In this document: positions 11,301-23,200 of the stretch, in pieces
How positions within the stretch are numbered: the first letter of the stretch is position 1
How the letters are laid out: each line of letters opens with the position of its first letter
Origin: Cydia pomonella
Taxonomy: Eukaryota > Arthropoda > Insecta > Lepidoptera > Tortricidae
Reading direction: 5' to 3'
DNA: 64,000 nt
Assembly: GCF_033807575.1 (NCBI RefSeq)
Contig: NC_084704.1
Location: 24,839,968 to 24,903,967, forward strand
Notes under the pieces: generated by a model
Database searches by the model: none
What the model saw: only the letters and a program-made list of their open reading frames with translations
Told to the model about the DNA's origin: nothing
Translations under genes and position numbers: made by a program

Positions 11301-14300
11301 AAGCTTCGGTGAGGTTAACCCGCCCTGCCTCACCCCGCATTCCAACCTATACGATTCCGACAGCGCCCCCGCCCATCGAACACTGTTGACCTGCCCTCTA
11401 TACCAGAATTTAAAAATGGGCTCCCGAGGGACCCTCATATCCACCAATTTATCCCAGAGTATATCGTAGCTGACTAGGTCAAAAGCCCTCGACAGATCTA
11501 GAAAACACGCATACACTGGCGTGTCTCGGGCGGTGTAGTACTTGACAGTCTGCTTTAGACACAGTATCGCACTTTCCGTTGATAATCCGGCCCTAAAACC
11601 GAACTGGTTATCGTGCAGCTGTACGTACTTATCTAACTGTGTGTTAAGCAGACTGTCCAGCACTTTCGCTACAATAGAGGCAAGCGAAATTGGTCTGTAG
11701 TTAGTTTTGTCCGATGTGTTTCCAGTCTTGTTTTTCACAATCGGCACAACTATTGTTTTCATAAGCTCAGCCGGTAAATAAGAGTGTCCCAAGCATAACG
11801 TAAATAGCAAAGCAAGAACACGAGGTAAATGCGAGCCAGCATGTTGTAGGTGTTCGAGGCTGGCTAGATAGGCTGGCTAGGCAGGCTTATGATTAAGGCA
11901 AGAAGATTGAAATTGTAATTAAATTACAGTTCTGTAGTATTTATTTAAAACAAATCATTCTTATTATTGGAAGAAGAAATTATTTGTAGTAAAATAAAAA
12001 TGTATGAAATCTAGTATCTCTTATTATAATAATAGGGTTCAAAATTTAGAATAATCCAAATAGTGCTAATATAGAGGGTACCTTAAATTCTGCTATGTAT
12101 CAAGTTTTATCTATCCTCCTTCTTAATTCAATTTCTCTACATGTGAATAAATATATAATTATATGGGTCACTCACGTATTATAAGTCGAAAAACACTCGA
12201 CATGTTTCACTCCATACCGAGGAGTGTCAAGGTGTGTGTGTCTCACGGAAGTTTTGTTATTAAAATCTGTACATGTGTATTGTTTTAGAGCTGCTGTACC
12301 GGAATCTTCAGCAGCGCCCGGGCAAAAGACCAAGATTCGCGTTTGTGATTTGGACTCAAGGGACCCTCTTTGGACGGAGCATAAAGGCAGTCCTTTTCCA
12401 ACAGTAGCAGAGGCTATACAGGAGGATTTAGATAAATATAGGTTAGTAAGTTTATTTTCTCCAAATTTTATTGTAGCAAAAATAGTGCAGGAAGTTCTTC
12501 GTTATGGTTAAACTCATATTAAAGAAATTCAAACCATTATTGTCGTGTTTTAGCGGACGGGAAAGTTATTACTGTATTGTTTTTTACTTTTTAAAAACAT
12601 GTATCCACTAAGACAAACGCAAACAGCCAATTAATACAGCCGCAGCCTGCGGCTGTAATAATTGGCTGTTTGCGTTTGTCTTCTATCCTATGATAGATTC
12701 GTGTCGTGTAAGACCGTCGTGTAAGATCGTGCGAATATTGTGAAAGATATAAAACGCACTAGGTCTTGAGTAATTGATTTATTTCTGAATTAAGTACATG
12801 ATAATATTAAGTCCGACGACCGATGCTCATGTTGGCGCGGGAAACTCTCTTGCCAGCCGCGCCCATGACAGCTGGGCTGTCAGTTAGGGCACGTTTACAA
12901 ACCCGGACAATATAAATATTAACAACTAGTATCAAAATAGAAATAGTTTGACGACAGACGTTGTTTTCCAAATAATAATGATATAAATTATCTTACATTT
13001 CTAACAATTGCTTAATAAAATCAAAGACTATATAACTTTTATATATTTTTTAAGGATCTCATGCGTGCAAATACAGCTTATATTACACACAATTATATTG
13101 AATGAGCGAATATTGAATGGTAGTGAATGGCAGAATAGTTGTGCCTTTAACTTTTAAAAAATAATTAAAGAGGGATATTGTTTTTCACGTTTTTGATGTG
13201 AAAGTTCAATTTGAGTGCTGGTTGATGTTTAAATTATGATTATTTTACCTGATTTCCTCGCATGTTTGGAGAAAAGCACGATATATGCCTCGACTGGAAC
13301 AGCAATTCGTGGATTCGCAAATCGAACTCATCCACGCATTGCCCTTTCCCGGCCTCTGCAAAAATATATATACTATTAAAACCTGTACATATTATATTGC
13401 CTGATTTAGAGGTTAAGTTATCTAATTAAATACTAATTATCATTGACGATTATCATATCTAAGGACGAGCCTTACGGGCACTAAGAATGGTGCTATTTAG
13501 TTCACATTTACGAATTCGAGCCAATCCTGCAGTCTAACGCAACTAGTTGCGACCAAACGCTCGCGTGATGCAAACTCATCAACCAATCGCGTTGTGGCGT
13601 TAGACTGCGCGATAGGATTCAAAGATTCAAAGAATTTATTTGCACATGCTGATCATATTGGTACAAAAAAAAAACAAAGTTACTTACAGTGTATTCAGTC
13701 TGCGTGCAGACATGCAAAGATTATAGAGGAGCACATTCTAACATCAAATCATAAATCAATACAAACATGAATAAAGAATAATATAATAATTAGCAAAAAA
13801 TATGAAAATGTCAATGAAAAATAATAGCAAAGTCAGATATTCAAATAATCCTTAACCCTTTTCCAGGTCGCACCAATCTACAAGGTTTTCCCAGAAAAAT
13901 CAAATATATTCGAATAAATTCAGCAGACTCATTTGAAGACACGTCACATTTTCCGAAAGTGCAATCTAATTTGAACCTTAAATCGGATAGCTAAGGTTGA
14001 AATTCTATTGGCGCGTATGTGGTCGATAAATCGTCCTATGCCTGGAAAAGGGTTAATACTATAAAAGCATCTGTCCAAAAGCCAGCTAGTCAACTTGCGC
14101 TTGAATATGTTGCCTCTGAGTATCTTTAAGTCATCAGGTAGTCAGGTAGGCTCGAATTCGTGTGCATGACGCCGCTATACTGGGCTATAACAGCGTAAAT
14201 CGAAGTTCGCCAATTGCGGGCATTTTTCTCTGTCAGTCTAATCACGTGAGAGTAAAAGAGAAAGATCCCCTCAATTTGCGAATTTCGATTTTCGCGGAAG

Positions 14301-15929
14301 GCGCCCTGGCCACATTCTCATTGCTCGTAAGGCCCGTCCTAAGATATATATCAATGCTAATTATTCATTGTTTTGATTGTATAAGATGAAAGTAGAGTTA
14401 CCCTACTAGAGTAGACAAATGCGTGCTTCGAATTTGACAGTTAATGTAAAATGGCGAGGCGTGGAGGCTTGTAGATTCAGTTATATAAAATGTATGCAAG
14501 TAAGTAGCACGTGCGGTTTTACTTACAATAAACAAAGAGTTATCCGTAAAGGGCCAGCTTGAAAGCTACCACAAAACCCATAGTGCTCTTCAAATACGAG
14601 GGTACGATTTTATTATACAATAAATCAATCTTTGGTATAAACTAAAGTAGGTACTTACAATGATTTTACAGAAATTCGGAAGCGGAAGTGAAGAAACTGA
14701 AAAGCTCAATGGGCCTTGACGCGGACAGTGACCTGGCCCTTAGCATGGTGAGCGACAACACCCAGCGGCTCACCAGCGCCGTCAACTCCCTGCCGCAGCT
14801 CATGGAGAAGAAGAGGCTGATCGACATGCACACCACCATTGCCACAGGTATTACACGCTTGCACTGGCCACCTCTAAGCTTTAAGATATAGTTGGTCAAA
14901 CCAATTTGTCAGTAAATAAGAACAAAAAAAACTATACTCATCCTTTTCTTTTGGATGCTAGTACTAGTGTAAGACAAAGATATTATGACTCCCTCTGTCT
15001 ATGTTTGAAATGAGATAGCCCTTTGACAAACTATAAATGGCTGTATCGACTTTTTCTTCTCACTTGTCACTCGCGGATCACTCTTAACCTCGTAAGGCCC
15101 ACCATACAAAGTTACCTATCCTATTTTTTATTTGGACCATGTTGTATAGTAAATTGAGTAATTTTTTTTAGTTTGAAAGAGCAACGTAACAAATGATATG
15201 CTACTTTATTTGGTTTATGAAAGGCTCTAATTAGATTGAAACAGAGTCTACATCACACAAAACCCCGTTTTTATGGCATTTAAATTAAACAAAAATGGGT
15301 TTTTGTGTAAGGTATAAGCCCTTTCTGTAATGGATCATCTTCCATAGGAAGTAGTAAAACAGTTGTTCTAACAAACTGTGCTAGATAGTCTTGTCCCCTT
15401 GCTGACAGGAACAGGACGGAATAGCCACAGGAATATTTAATATAAACATATCAAACCCTTTCAGTCCTTGGTATAACAGATTTAGAGATCGACTTATTGG
15501 CGTAGTTACGAGTAGAATTACATCGCAATAATGTGTACATGACTATAAAGATTTCATCGATTTTTATTTCTGACCCGACTGAAATTTCAGTTCGTTAGTA
15601 TCAATTCAGTACATTTAGTGCTTAAGGTTGATTTTGACATAAAAAGTAAGAGTTCCGAATAAATAATTTCTTACTTTTCTCCTTCCATCATTTCTATTTA
15701 GCCCTATGGTAGACGGTATAGAATGCAATTAGCCTTTTGAACGCCACGCCTATCGTACGCGGCGCGTAATCGGGAAACTTGTCGGTACGCATGAAGGTTG
15801 ATATTGGGATGTAGCCGCGCGCGTCATATGACGTGTTTGGCGGTCAAAAGGTCATCAAGTCATTTTTTCCTTTTTAGGGTTCCGTAGCCAAATGGCATAA
15901 AACGGAACCCTTATAGTTTCGCCATGTCC

Positions 15930-15976
<47 letters not shown>

Positions 15977-18900
15977 CGAGGCTTTGCTCCGTGGTCGTTA
16001 GTGCTAGAAAGCTGAAATTTGGCATGGATATATAAATCAATAAAGCCGACAAAGTCGAACAATAAAATCTAAAAATTTAATTTTTTTTAGGGTACCTACA
16101 CCCCTACACGTGAAGTGGGGGTGAATTTTTTTTTTCGCTTCAACCCTAGAGTGTGGGGTATCGTTGGAAAGGTCTTTCAAAACTAATAGGGGTTTTCAAG
16201 CAACATTTTTTGATACAGTGAATATATTCGAAGATAATCGTTCCGAAAGAAAAAAAAATGTGTCCCCCCCCCTCTAACTTTTGAACCATAGGTCCAAAAA
16301 ATATGAAAAAAATCGTGGAAGTAGAGCTTAAGAATGACATTAAATGAAAACTATAGCGGACATGATCAGTTTAGCTGTTTTTGAGTTATCGCAAAAAGTT
16401 TTCCCTTCATAGTAAAAAGACTTACTTTAATTAGGTACTTACTGATTATGCAAATTTGCCTATTTGTTTAACTCGGGTGAAAGGTACCGTTTCATCCCTT
16501 GGTTAATTTACTATACTTTAAGCTCCAGTTTAGCTTATTGCGACGGAAGAGTAACTACGGAACCCTACACTGAGCGTGGCCCGACATGCTCTTGGCCGGT
16601 TTTTTTTTAAATGTATTTTGTGCAATACAGTTTAAATAAAAAGGAATACTTATACTGACCACAGAAAATTAATTTAAAAGTTTCCTTTATTTTATTAAAC
16701 ATTTTTTACAGCTATTCTGAACGCAATAAAGTCAAGAAGATTGGATTCATTCTTCGAGCTGGAGGAGAAGATAATGAGCAAAAGCAGCGGCATAGAAAGC
16801 AAGGCAGTCATCGACCTGATCTCAGACCCCAGCGCCGGCACGCCGGAGGACAAGATGCGGCTCTTCATTATTTATTACCTGTGCACTTCGCAAATACCCG
16901 ACGACGATTATAAGAAGCTGGAATCCGCGTTGGTGGCTGCCAATTGTGATGTCAACCCTGTTACGTACATGCGGCGATGGAAGTGAGTAATATCCTTTTT
17001 GTGGCTTTCTATATCAAATAGAAGATTGTTGAACAAGATCATAAAACAACCCATTTCATCCGAGGCAAATTGACCGGCTGATAAATTCGTTCTACCGATG
17101 TACTAGTAGGTCGAAGTTGAAATGGGTACTTGCGAGTAAAAAACACATCTATTTAAGCGTATTGCTACTTAAATCTGGGACTAAATGAATTAGTCAGTAC
17201 GTCGGCCCTGCTGAGGCCGCACCGCGCGACTCGCACCACCCTCCTCAGTGACTATATGGCAGGTTTTTTGGACTATTGCTAAGTCAGTAAGGGTCCTATG
17301 ATTTTACTTTATACAATTATTAGAGAAAACCATTTCATGCATCCTTCATAGGTATAAAGATAACTAACTGAAAATGCTAATATTAACATGTACTTTCAGG
17401 GGCTTTACAAAAATGTCTGGCCATTACGAGGGTGGAGGTACAAAAACAGTATCTATGTTTTCAAAGTTGGTTTCCCAAGGATCATCCTTTGTAATGGAAG
17501 GTGTCAAGAATTTGGTTGTCAAAAAACACGTAAGCAATTTTATACCTAGTTTTTTATTAATTTTCATGATATGTTAATAATAATAGTAGTATGCTGTATA
17601 TATTGCATGACGCGTGGCTGACGCGGCATGTCGTGCGCGGTAAGTTTTCCGCGCACGTAGTTTTTATTTCTTATTTCATTTTATCACGAGAGGCGCGTGT
17701 AATGAAGACTACCGGTAGCGACAATGAATACAATACAAATTAATGTAAAATCCAATCTATTTTGTTAAGACGGGGCGGAAAGCCGGGAAATTAAGAATAT
17801 ATGGCCACCGCGCGGGTTTCTTTATGTTTTACCTCAATAACTCAGAAAATATACTTTTTTAAATTTTGATCGTTAAGTCCATATAACTAGCTATTTTATA
17901 CTCTAATTATATGGGTAATGAACAGTGATCGGAACTATGGGAGTAAAACTTTAACAAAACTTGTTAAGCGGACATAAAATAGTGCATACAGCCCTAAAAA
18001 TATTCATGTCCATAGGGATAGGAATAGTATAGTACTTACAGCTATAAAAATATTTACATTAATAGATATTCGAATATTTTTAAGGCTATAAGCACTCTTT
18101 TTACGTCCGCTTGATAAGTTTTGTTAAAGTTTTACTCCCATAGTTCCGATCACTGGTAATGAAATAATAAATAAATAAATGATAATTAGACATGTTTCGT
18201 GATTTCTTTTCATGGAGCCCACTTTAACCTAATTAGGTTTTGATTACAGTATGCCCTACCAAATATAATCTAGTTTCCGTGCGAATCTTTTTTATGGCGT
18301 TTGCCTTTGCAAAAACGTGTAACAATTTGTAATAAAAATGTGTCACAATCATGGGCAAGATAGCTGGCGCAACCTATAGCGCCGACGCGCTTATCACACT
18401 GGATTCGCACGCCGCCTCGATGTTTGAGTGAGACAACGCTATGCTCGTATTATAGCGACATCCCACTCGCACATCAGACCGACGTGCAAATCGCATCCTG
18501 TGTGCCAAGCGCCATAGGTAGAAACCATTACGTTCGCAATCCAATTACTTACCCCCCTAATTCATAAAACAGAGCAACCTCTTACAAACAAACCTGTGTT
18601 GAATTTTGTCTCTTTCTAATAAACAGAAATATCAAAATGACGAAGAGACAAACGATCAACGGTATCAACCGTTTGTTCGTTTCGAGAAATGTTTGAATAA
18701 CGTCATCAGTCTGTGGTCTTGATGATCGGCGTTGGTTTCCGAGCACAGAAGCTGCCAGTGAGCCGCTGCGTGGAGAGCGCGCTGGGCGGCGCGGACAGCG
18801 CGGAGCTGACGTGGCTGGACCCGCGCGCCGCGCGCAGCGACGCGGCCGCGCGGGCCCGCGGCGCGCGCGGCCCGCCGCCCAGCGACGCCGTCGTGTTCCT

Positions 18901-20171
18901 CGTCGGCGGCGGCAACTACATCGAGTACCACAACCTGCTCGACTTTGCTAAGGTACGCGAGTTGCAAGTGCAACTTACCAGTGGCTAACTGAAGACGCTG
19001 CGTATTTGAGAACGAAGCTCCAACATTTTGTTGAATTGAATATAACCATAAAAACACAAACGTCACTCAAACGCCAGCCTGCCGGGCGCAAGCGAGCTAA
19101 TGTGAACCTTACTGGAAAGTGCGAAGGTTACTTTAACAGCGTACGTCTTGACACCTTTAGTAGTGGTTGGCGCTGCGGGCACGACTAGTAACGACGACTT
19201 TAGGGGTTCTTGGCGTTCAAAGGGTTAATACGTCTATAGATCGTCATTCACAACGACGCACGCGTCGTCAAGGCATAAGGCAAGGCGCCTTGACTCGTAT
19301 TGTCATGTTATTAAAGGTTAGATTTGACAAATCTGCGAGTCATCTTGGATGACACAAACTATTGTGTAAAATCACCTACTAGCTTCCTAGAGTGCATAAG
19401 TATTCCCGTTTGTCCCCGCCATACATGAGTCGCGGACAGTTAGGAATGATTCATTTGAATGTACCTATTCCCATCTGTGCCCGGTTGGGACAAATGCGAA
19501 TATTCCCAATGTAGTCACTATAAAATGATCACTGCCATAATTATAATAAAGTTATCCACTCGGGAATAAGTATAAAGCAAAAATCTTATTCATATGACCG
19601 GGTTGGCCTAGGGGGTAGTGACTCTGTCTATGTTGCCGATGGTCCTGGGTTGGAGTCCCGGTTAGGGCATTTATTTGTGAGATGAGCACAGATATTTATT
19701 CCTGAGTCTGGGATATATTCTATGTATTTGTATATTACATATATCATTGTCTGAGTACCCACAAGCCTTCTTGGCTTACCGTGAGACTTAGTCGATTTGT
19801 GTAAAAATATCCCTATAATATTTATTTATTTATTATATATATGAAAGTTGCACAAATGGCTTTTGAACTATATTCTGGCGAATTAGTTATTTCAGAAACC
19901 CCTAGCATACCCACGTAACCTACCCACTCCTTCTGTTCAATTTGGCCGCCCAATGGATAAGAACATAGAAACGTCTTTATCCTAGAAAATTAATATCATC
20001 ACGAACTTATCATGATGATAACTCTTATGAAAACCCTAACAAGTATAATGATATTTGCAGCAACAAGCTATGAGTGGAACTGCCCGGAAGATCATTTACG
20101 GCGCAACGACACTCCCCAACGCCTCGCAGTTCCTCAAGCAACTCTCACTTCTGGGCGAAGAGATCCACTGA
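8315..20171 (+). CDS. Slh: Sly1/SCFD1 (Sec1 family domain-containing 1), complete, 11 exons
   Basis: This is an SM (Sec1/Munc18) protein that binds syntaxin-5-type SNAREs and drives ER-Golgi vesicle fusion. I placed exons by GT-AG sites and reading phase at 8315-8342, 8417-8576, 8790-9091, 9851-9940, 10064-10313, 12289-12441, 14672-14847, 16712-16982, 17400-17529, 18749-18952 and 20061-20171. They total 1875 nt, or 624 residues, without a frame break; the human protein is about 642. Landmarks in order: WKVLVYDRIGQDIISPL, LHSDRDNIPEVPAVYF, KVFDQYLNFICLE, KLDKKLRENLWDARN, LHHTWTYQALAHDVLDL, HKGSPFPTVAEAIQ, LSMVSDNTQRLTSAV, GTPEDKMRLFIIYY, VMEGVKNLVVK and VVFLVGGGNYIEYHNLLDF. The start follows the family's RERQ N-terminus. 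An AG at 8309-8310 just upstream could be the acceptor of a 5'UTR intron. The gene is convergent with CaMKI. Confidence 0.97.
9340..9805 (-). mobile_element. LINE 3' fragment in Slh intron 3
   Basis: The minus strand 9802-9494 encodes a typical end of a non-LTR retrotransposon ORF2: NTRYPNRLVIPPKKTQLYGK, MSVSIYNQLHDNIQEL, LFKSRLKKWLIQECFYSIND. A short 3'UTR follows, with a TGATTGATT-type tail (CAATCAATCAAATCA on the plus strand near 9340). It is 5' truncated. Confidence 0.75.
10365..11850 (-). mobile_element. LINE reverse-transcriptase fragment in Slh intron 5, catalytic box deleted
   Basis: The minus strand 11810-11187 has RT blocks NYRPISLASIVAKVLDSLLN, DNQFGFRAGLSTESAI, ACFLDLSRAFDLVSYDILWD and LECGVRQGGLTSPKLFNLYV. 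At the YADD position the reading is SYA followed by unrelated residues and a stop. The next block (ICERYAITHG-like, then LKLVNQFKYLGHIITSDLKD) continues in another frame (11124-10585). A small deletion around 11205-11230 therefore removed the catalytic Asp pair and shifted the frame. The 3' end carries AATTT-type repeats near 10370-10390. The LINE clade is not assigned. Confidence 0.85.
12610..12682. repeat. 73-nt near-perfect hairpin in Slh intron 6
   Basis: The 36-bp arms (starting AAGACAAACGCAAACAGCCA and ending TGGCTGTTTGCGTTTGTCTT) have a single mismatch and essentially no loop, centred on CGCAGCCTGCGG. It may be a minimal foldback element. Confidence 0.85.
13459..14344. mobile_element. 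Nested foldback element cluster in Slh intron 6
   Basis: The outer ends CTAAGGACGAGCCTTACGGG (about 13460) and TCGTAAGGCCCGTCCTAAGA (about 14324) are inverted. Within them a second pair, CGAATTCGAGCC (about 13511) and GGCTCGAATTCG (about 14150), brackets several inserts. These are an inverted repeat AATCCTGCAGTCTAACGC/GCGTTAGACTGCGCGATAGG (13526-13618), a LINE-like tail starting GATTCAAAGATTCAAAG (13617), the TTAA MITE at 13856, and a GGGCTATAACAGCG MITE (14180-14335). Confidence 0.55.
13856..14052. mobile_element. TTAA-flanked MITE, TIR CCCTTTTCCAGG
   Basis: The ends CCCTTTTCCAGG and CCTGGAAAAGGG are exact inverted repeats. TTAA lies at 13852-13855 and 14053-14056, the target duplication of piggyBac-type transposons. 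It is 197 bp with no coding. Confidence 0.8.
14887..15034. mobile_element. Short MITE, ATAGTTGGTCAAACC family, copy 2
   Basis: It lies 40 bp after Slh exon 7 and differs from copy 1 (7413-7562) at about two positions out of roughly 146 by eye (AACAATAAAAA/AACAAAAAAAA and GATAGTATG/GATATTATG). It has the same ends beside TA. Confidence 0.8.
15871..16609 (+). repeat. GGGTTCCGTA-family interspersed repeat with (TCTG)n
   Basis: It begins TTTTTAGGGTTCCGTAGCCA and carries a (TCTG) microsatellite at about 15931-15975. It ends near CTCTTGGCCGGTTTTTTTT. It lies in Slh intron 7, between exons 14672-14847 and 16712-16982. Confidence 0.75.
17923..18155. mobile_element. hAT-type MITE with 8-bp target duplication GTAATGAA
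   Basis: The long inverted ends CAGTGATCGGAACTATGGGA and TCCCATAGTTCCGATCACTG pair on through GTAAAACTTTAACAAAACTT. GTAATGAA occurs at 17915-17922 and 18156-18163. Eight-bp duplications and CAGTG ends are hAT hallmarks. It is 233 bp long, in Slh intron 9. Confidence 0.9.
18749..18952 (+). CDS. Slh: Slh exon 10, extremely GC-rich
   Basis: This phase-0 exon encodes 68 residues from KLPVSRCVESALGG to NLLDFAK. Its end is the conserved VGGGNYIEY block. The middle, where vertebrate Sly1 has a hydrophilic linker, is a low-complexity Ala/Arg/Gly/Pro stretch (about residues 30-50 of the exon). GC content is very high in an otherwise AT-rich gene. The acceptor is GAGCACAG at 18741-18748 and the donor is GTACGC. 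Confidence 0.93.
19596..19833 (+). mobile_element. tRNA-derived SINE, full-length-like copy
   Basis: It starts GACCGGGTTGGCCTAGGGGG (A-box-like). A B-box-like GGTTGGAGTCCC lies at 19648-19659. The body GGGCATTTATTTGTGAGATG, GAGTACCCACAAGCCTTCTT and CGTGAGACTTAGTCGATTTG leads to a TATTTATTTATTTATT tail. It lies in Slh intron 10. Confidence 0.85.
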
Positions 20172-20218
20172 GCAGTCCCAACGCTACCAATTAACATTAA
20201 CTATTATATTGTATAAAT

Positions 20219-20224
20219 AATAAA
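20219..20224 (+). promoter_or_regulatory. Slh: Slh poly(A) signal AATAAA
   Basis: This canonical hexamer lies 48 bp after the TGA stop at 20169-20171, within ATAAATAATAAATATT. It implies a very short 3'UTR. Confidence 0.7.
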
Positions 20225-23200
20225 TATTAATCAATGACTATATTTATAAGAGTTCATTCTTGTTGTTCTTTCTTATCTGTGATGGAATCTTGGTGATGCG
20301 TTCAATGAAACAATACTTCAACAAGTTGGCATTTTATTTACAATGACACAGAAAATATACCTAACATCTAATATCTACTAATAAATTTTTGATTGTTTTG
20401 AACAAGAAGTATAAAATCTAAATCACAAGATAGTAGTAATTTAATAGTTATCAGATCTTGACCCACAAAAAATGTATCTTTCGCTATTTCTGTTTAAGAA
20501 TGTTGAAATGAAATAAAGAAATAGATATGAATGCAGAACTTTCACAACCAAACGCCCTCCGCGGTGAGGGGCAGTTCTGTCAACCGTGTCGTTATATTCC
20601 CGGTCCTTACGCTATTGTGCTTCATTACAAACTAAAATGTGTCACCTAAGAACATAATAGGTAATTGTAATAACCCTCGAAAAATAGCAAATATGATTAT
20701 GATTACACTAAGCACTATATTTAACGAAAGGATTAACTTTAAGTGACAAGGAACTTGAACATCCACAATATTAACTGTTGCGACAAGATAATGTAATAGT
20801 GTAACAAGTACGAACATTAAGAATACAATTCTATCACTGATCATGATATGGATTTGGCACAATTAAACAGAATAAACAATTAAGTAGACAATATATCCAT
20901 TTATAAAATGAGAAAGAAGCGTTATTGTACGCCATTACCAAATAATAATTCGAAAAACAGATCATTATTAAATTGTGTTTCCAAGGGTGACTACTCTCGG
21001 CACCTCTACTGTAGATAATAATAGCGAATGAGTAAACTGCATATCGCAGTGGATGTCGGGTCGGGGCCGTCTAGTGCACATGTGTAATTATGCTAAAATA
21101 CGTGATAACACTAACAGTAAAATAGACCACTTATAATATACATACAGTTAGGAGCAAAAGAGGGCCAAGACAGTAACTACTTAAGAGAAAAAGAAAACAT
21201 TAAACAATGAATGCATTTATAACCAAAAGTTCAAATTCTTAAGCTTTCATATTGAAGAGAACTGTAAACATACATTTTTCTAATGTCAGTATGTCATTGG
21301 TAAACTTTTGCACCCAAAAGTATTCGAAAAACATCACGTACGAGTAAGTATAATCATAAACAAGTAGTATCAATACAGTAAAGAGAAAATTTCTGTTTGT
21401 GCATGGGATGAGAGATGATAACTACATTTTAAATGTTTTCTTACATTAAATTACATTAATTGTACATAAAAGAACATTTATAAAATTATATAGATAATAT
21501 ACTTATTTTTAAAGCATTGTGCGTATTAATATTATAAAAATAATTCGGATTTCTTATAAACAAAAATAAAACATTCTAGAATTACTTCAATTCATATGGC
21601 ACGGCCGGGATTTTCTGTTATATTTATTTATAAATCCCAATAGTTCATTCCATAGGAAAATAATGTTAGCGCCTCACTAAATAAAACATTTTATAGAAAA
21701 TGTTCCTTGGGTTAATGAAAATTGAAGCCAACATAAATATGTACAGCATACTTGTTATAAAATTCGTTTATGAAAATATATTATGGTCACAAATGATTGA
21801 AAAATATACAAAGGAGACTAACATAGCTTACCTACATTTGAGTTAACTGATTAATGGTTTCTCGTCGTCGGTATGCCAGTCTATTATAGTCTATATATTC
21901 GCTACATGGAATGCGTGTCCGTTTTCGGGTAAAATTCAACATCGATTTCATTCAGGAAAAGTGTGATATTCATGTTAGTATAGAATTCTCCTGGTAAAAA
22001 TATATCCTAGATGAAACTTGAATTCGTTTCTAGAATTCAGTACGAAATAATGGCAAAAAATAAATAAAGAATGGCACGTAAGTTAGAGAACGATTTTAAG
22101 GTAAATGCAATTCAATATTAAATATGACCCCTATATTTAATATGATACCTCGTCATATTGAGACCTGAGTGACACCCCTGGTTACATAGTATTAACAATA
22201 CCAAAGAGAGATAGAACTATTAATATTACACAGATTATTAAGGCGCATTTACAGATACATACGTTTAAGATTATTTATCAAACATCTCTACACTTATATA
22301 CTAAGGACCTTTAAAGCAGTGCAATGCTTCACAACAATAAGCTGTAATTATTATAAATTCAGAAGCATCACTTACAAATGCCTTAGGTACAGTAATAATT
22401 GAAATGTCCCAATAAATTCATAAAAATATGTCACATCAAAATGATAAATCTAAATTAATAATAGATACCACTGCAGGCAGATACAGTGTTCCATGTGCTT
22501 TAATATAATGGTATTAGGTACATTTTTGGCAATTATTAATTTAATTTCAATCTAGATTTTTATAGACATTGACAATACCCAGAACTGAACCAAGAGACCT
22601 GATCCCAGTGATCTCATTGTTGGAGACACAAATAATATACTCTAACAACGACAGTCTTTACGAAATGTTATTTTTAGACATCTCTCAGAATGATGCCAAT
22701 CCCTCCACATTCGCAGGCCAGACCCAGAAAATCGAGTTGTCAATGCCTAAGCCTTGCCAGGTTGCGACAAGTCTTTCTCGCCAATGGCACCCGCAGCATT
22801 TACCTTCATCACACCGATAGTAACGCGGCAATAGCATTCTAATCGGTACCTTCAATTCGGTACCTATATAGGCCCCTCGACAAGGGAACTTACACATTAA
22901 GTGTCATTTTAGGGTTAGATAGGTATAGTAAGGCTAAGTGTCAACAGCGCAATAACAAGCATGCGATCAACCAATTGGAACCCTAGGCCAGCATAGAATT
23001 ATGATTCTATTTGATATGTCAAACCAACGTAAAAAAAAAACTTAAAGGAACCAGTTTCTATGTTGATTTTAGAACGTATCTCCATGGGTATCATATCTCT
23101 CTGGGTCCATTTGGTTAAGGGCTGTGCCTACAGACAGGTAACACCTTCGTTCAAAATACTGTGTACACAGTTATTACATTTGAGGAGTGTCTTTTCAAAA

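Noticed and set aside
15931..15975. Functional simple-repeat or CRISPR-like array from the TCTG run
   Set aside because: It is the variable microsatellite of the GGGTTCCGTA repeat, with no spacers; shorter runs occur at 4075 and 46205.
18665..19066. A 133-residue minus-strand reading frame
   Set aside because: It is antisense to Slh exon 10; the openness comes from extreme GC content.
19596..19680. A tRNA gene, from A-box and B-box-like sequence
   Set aside because: There is no cloverleaf, and the sequence continues into a 240-bp body and TATTTATT tail repeated at 42772. It is a SINE head.
22569..22897. Short frames on both strands in the CaMKI downstream interval
   Set aside because: No motif, no splice context consistent with either gene, and both strands open over the same bases.
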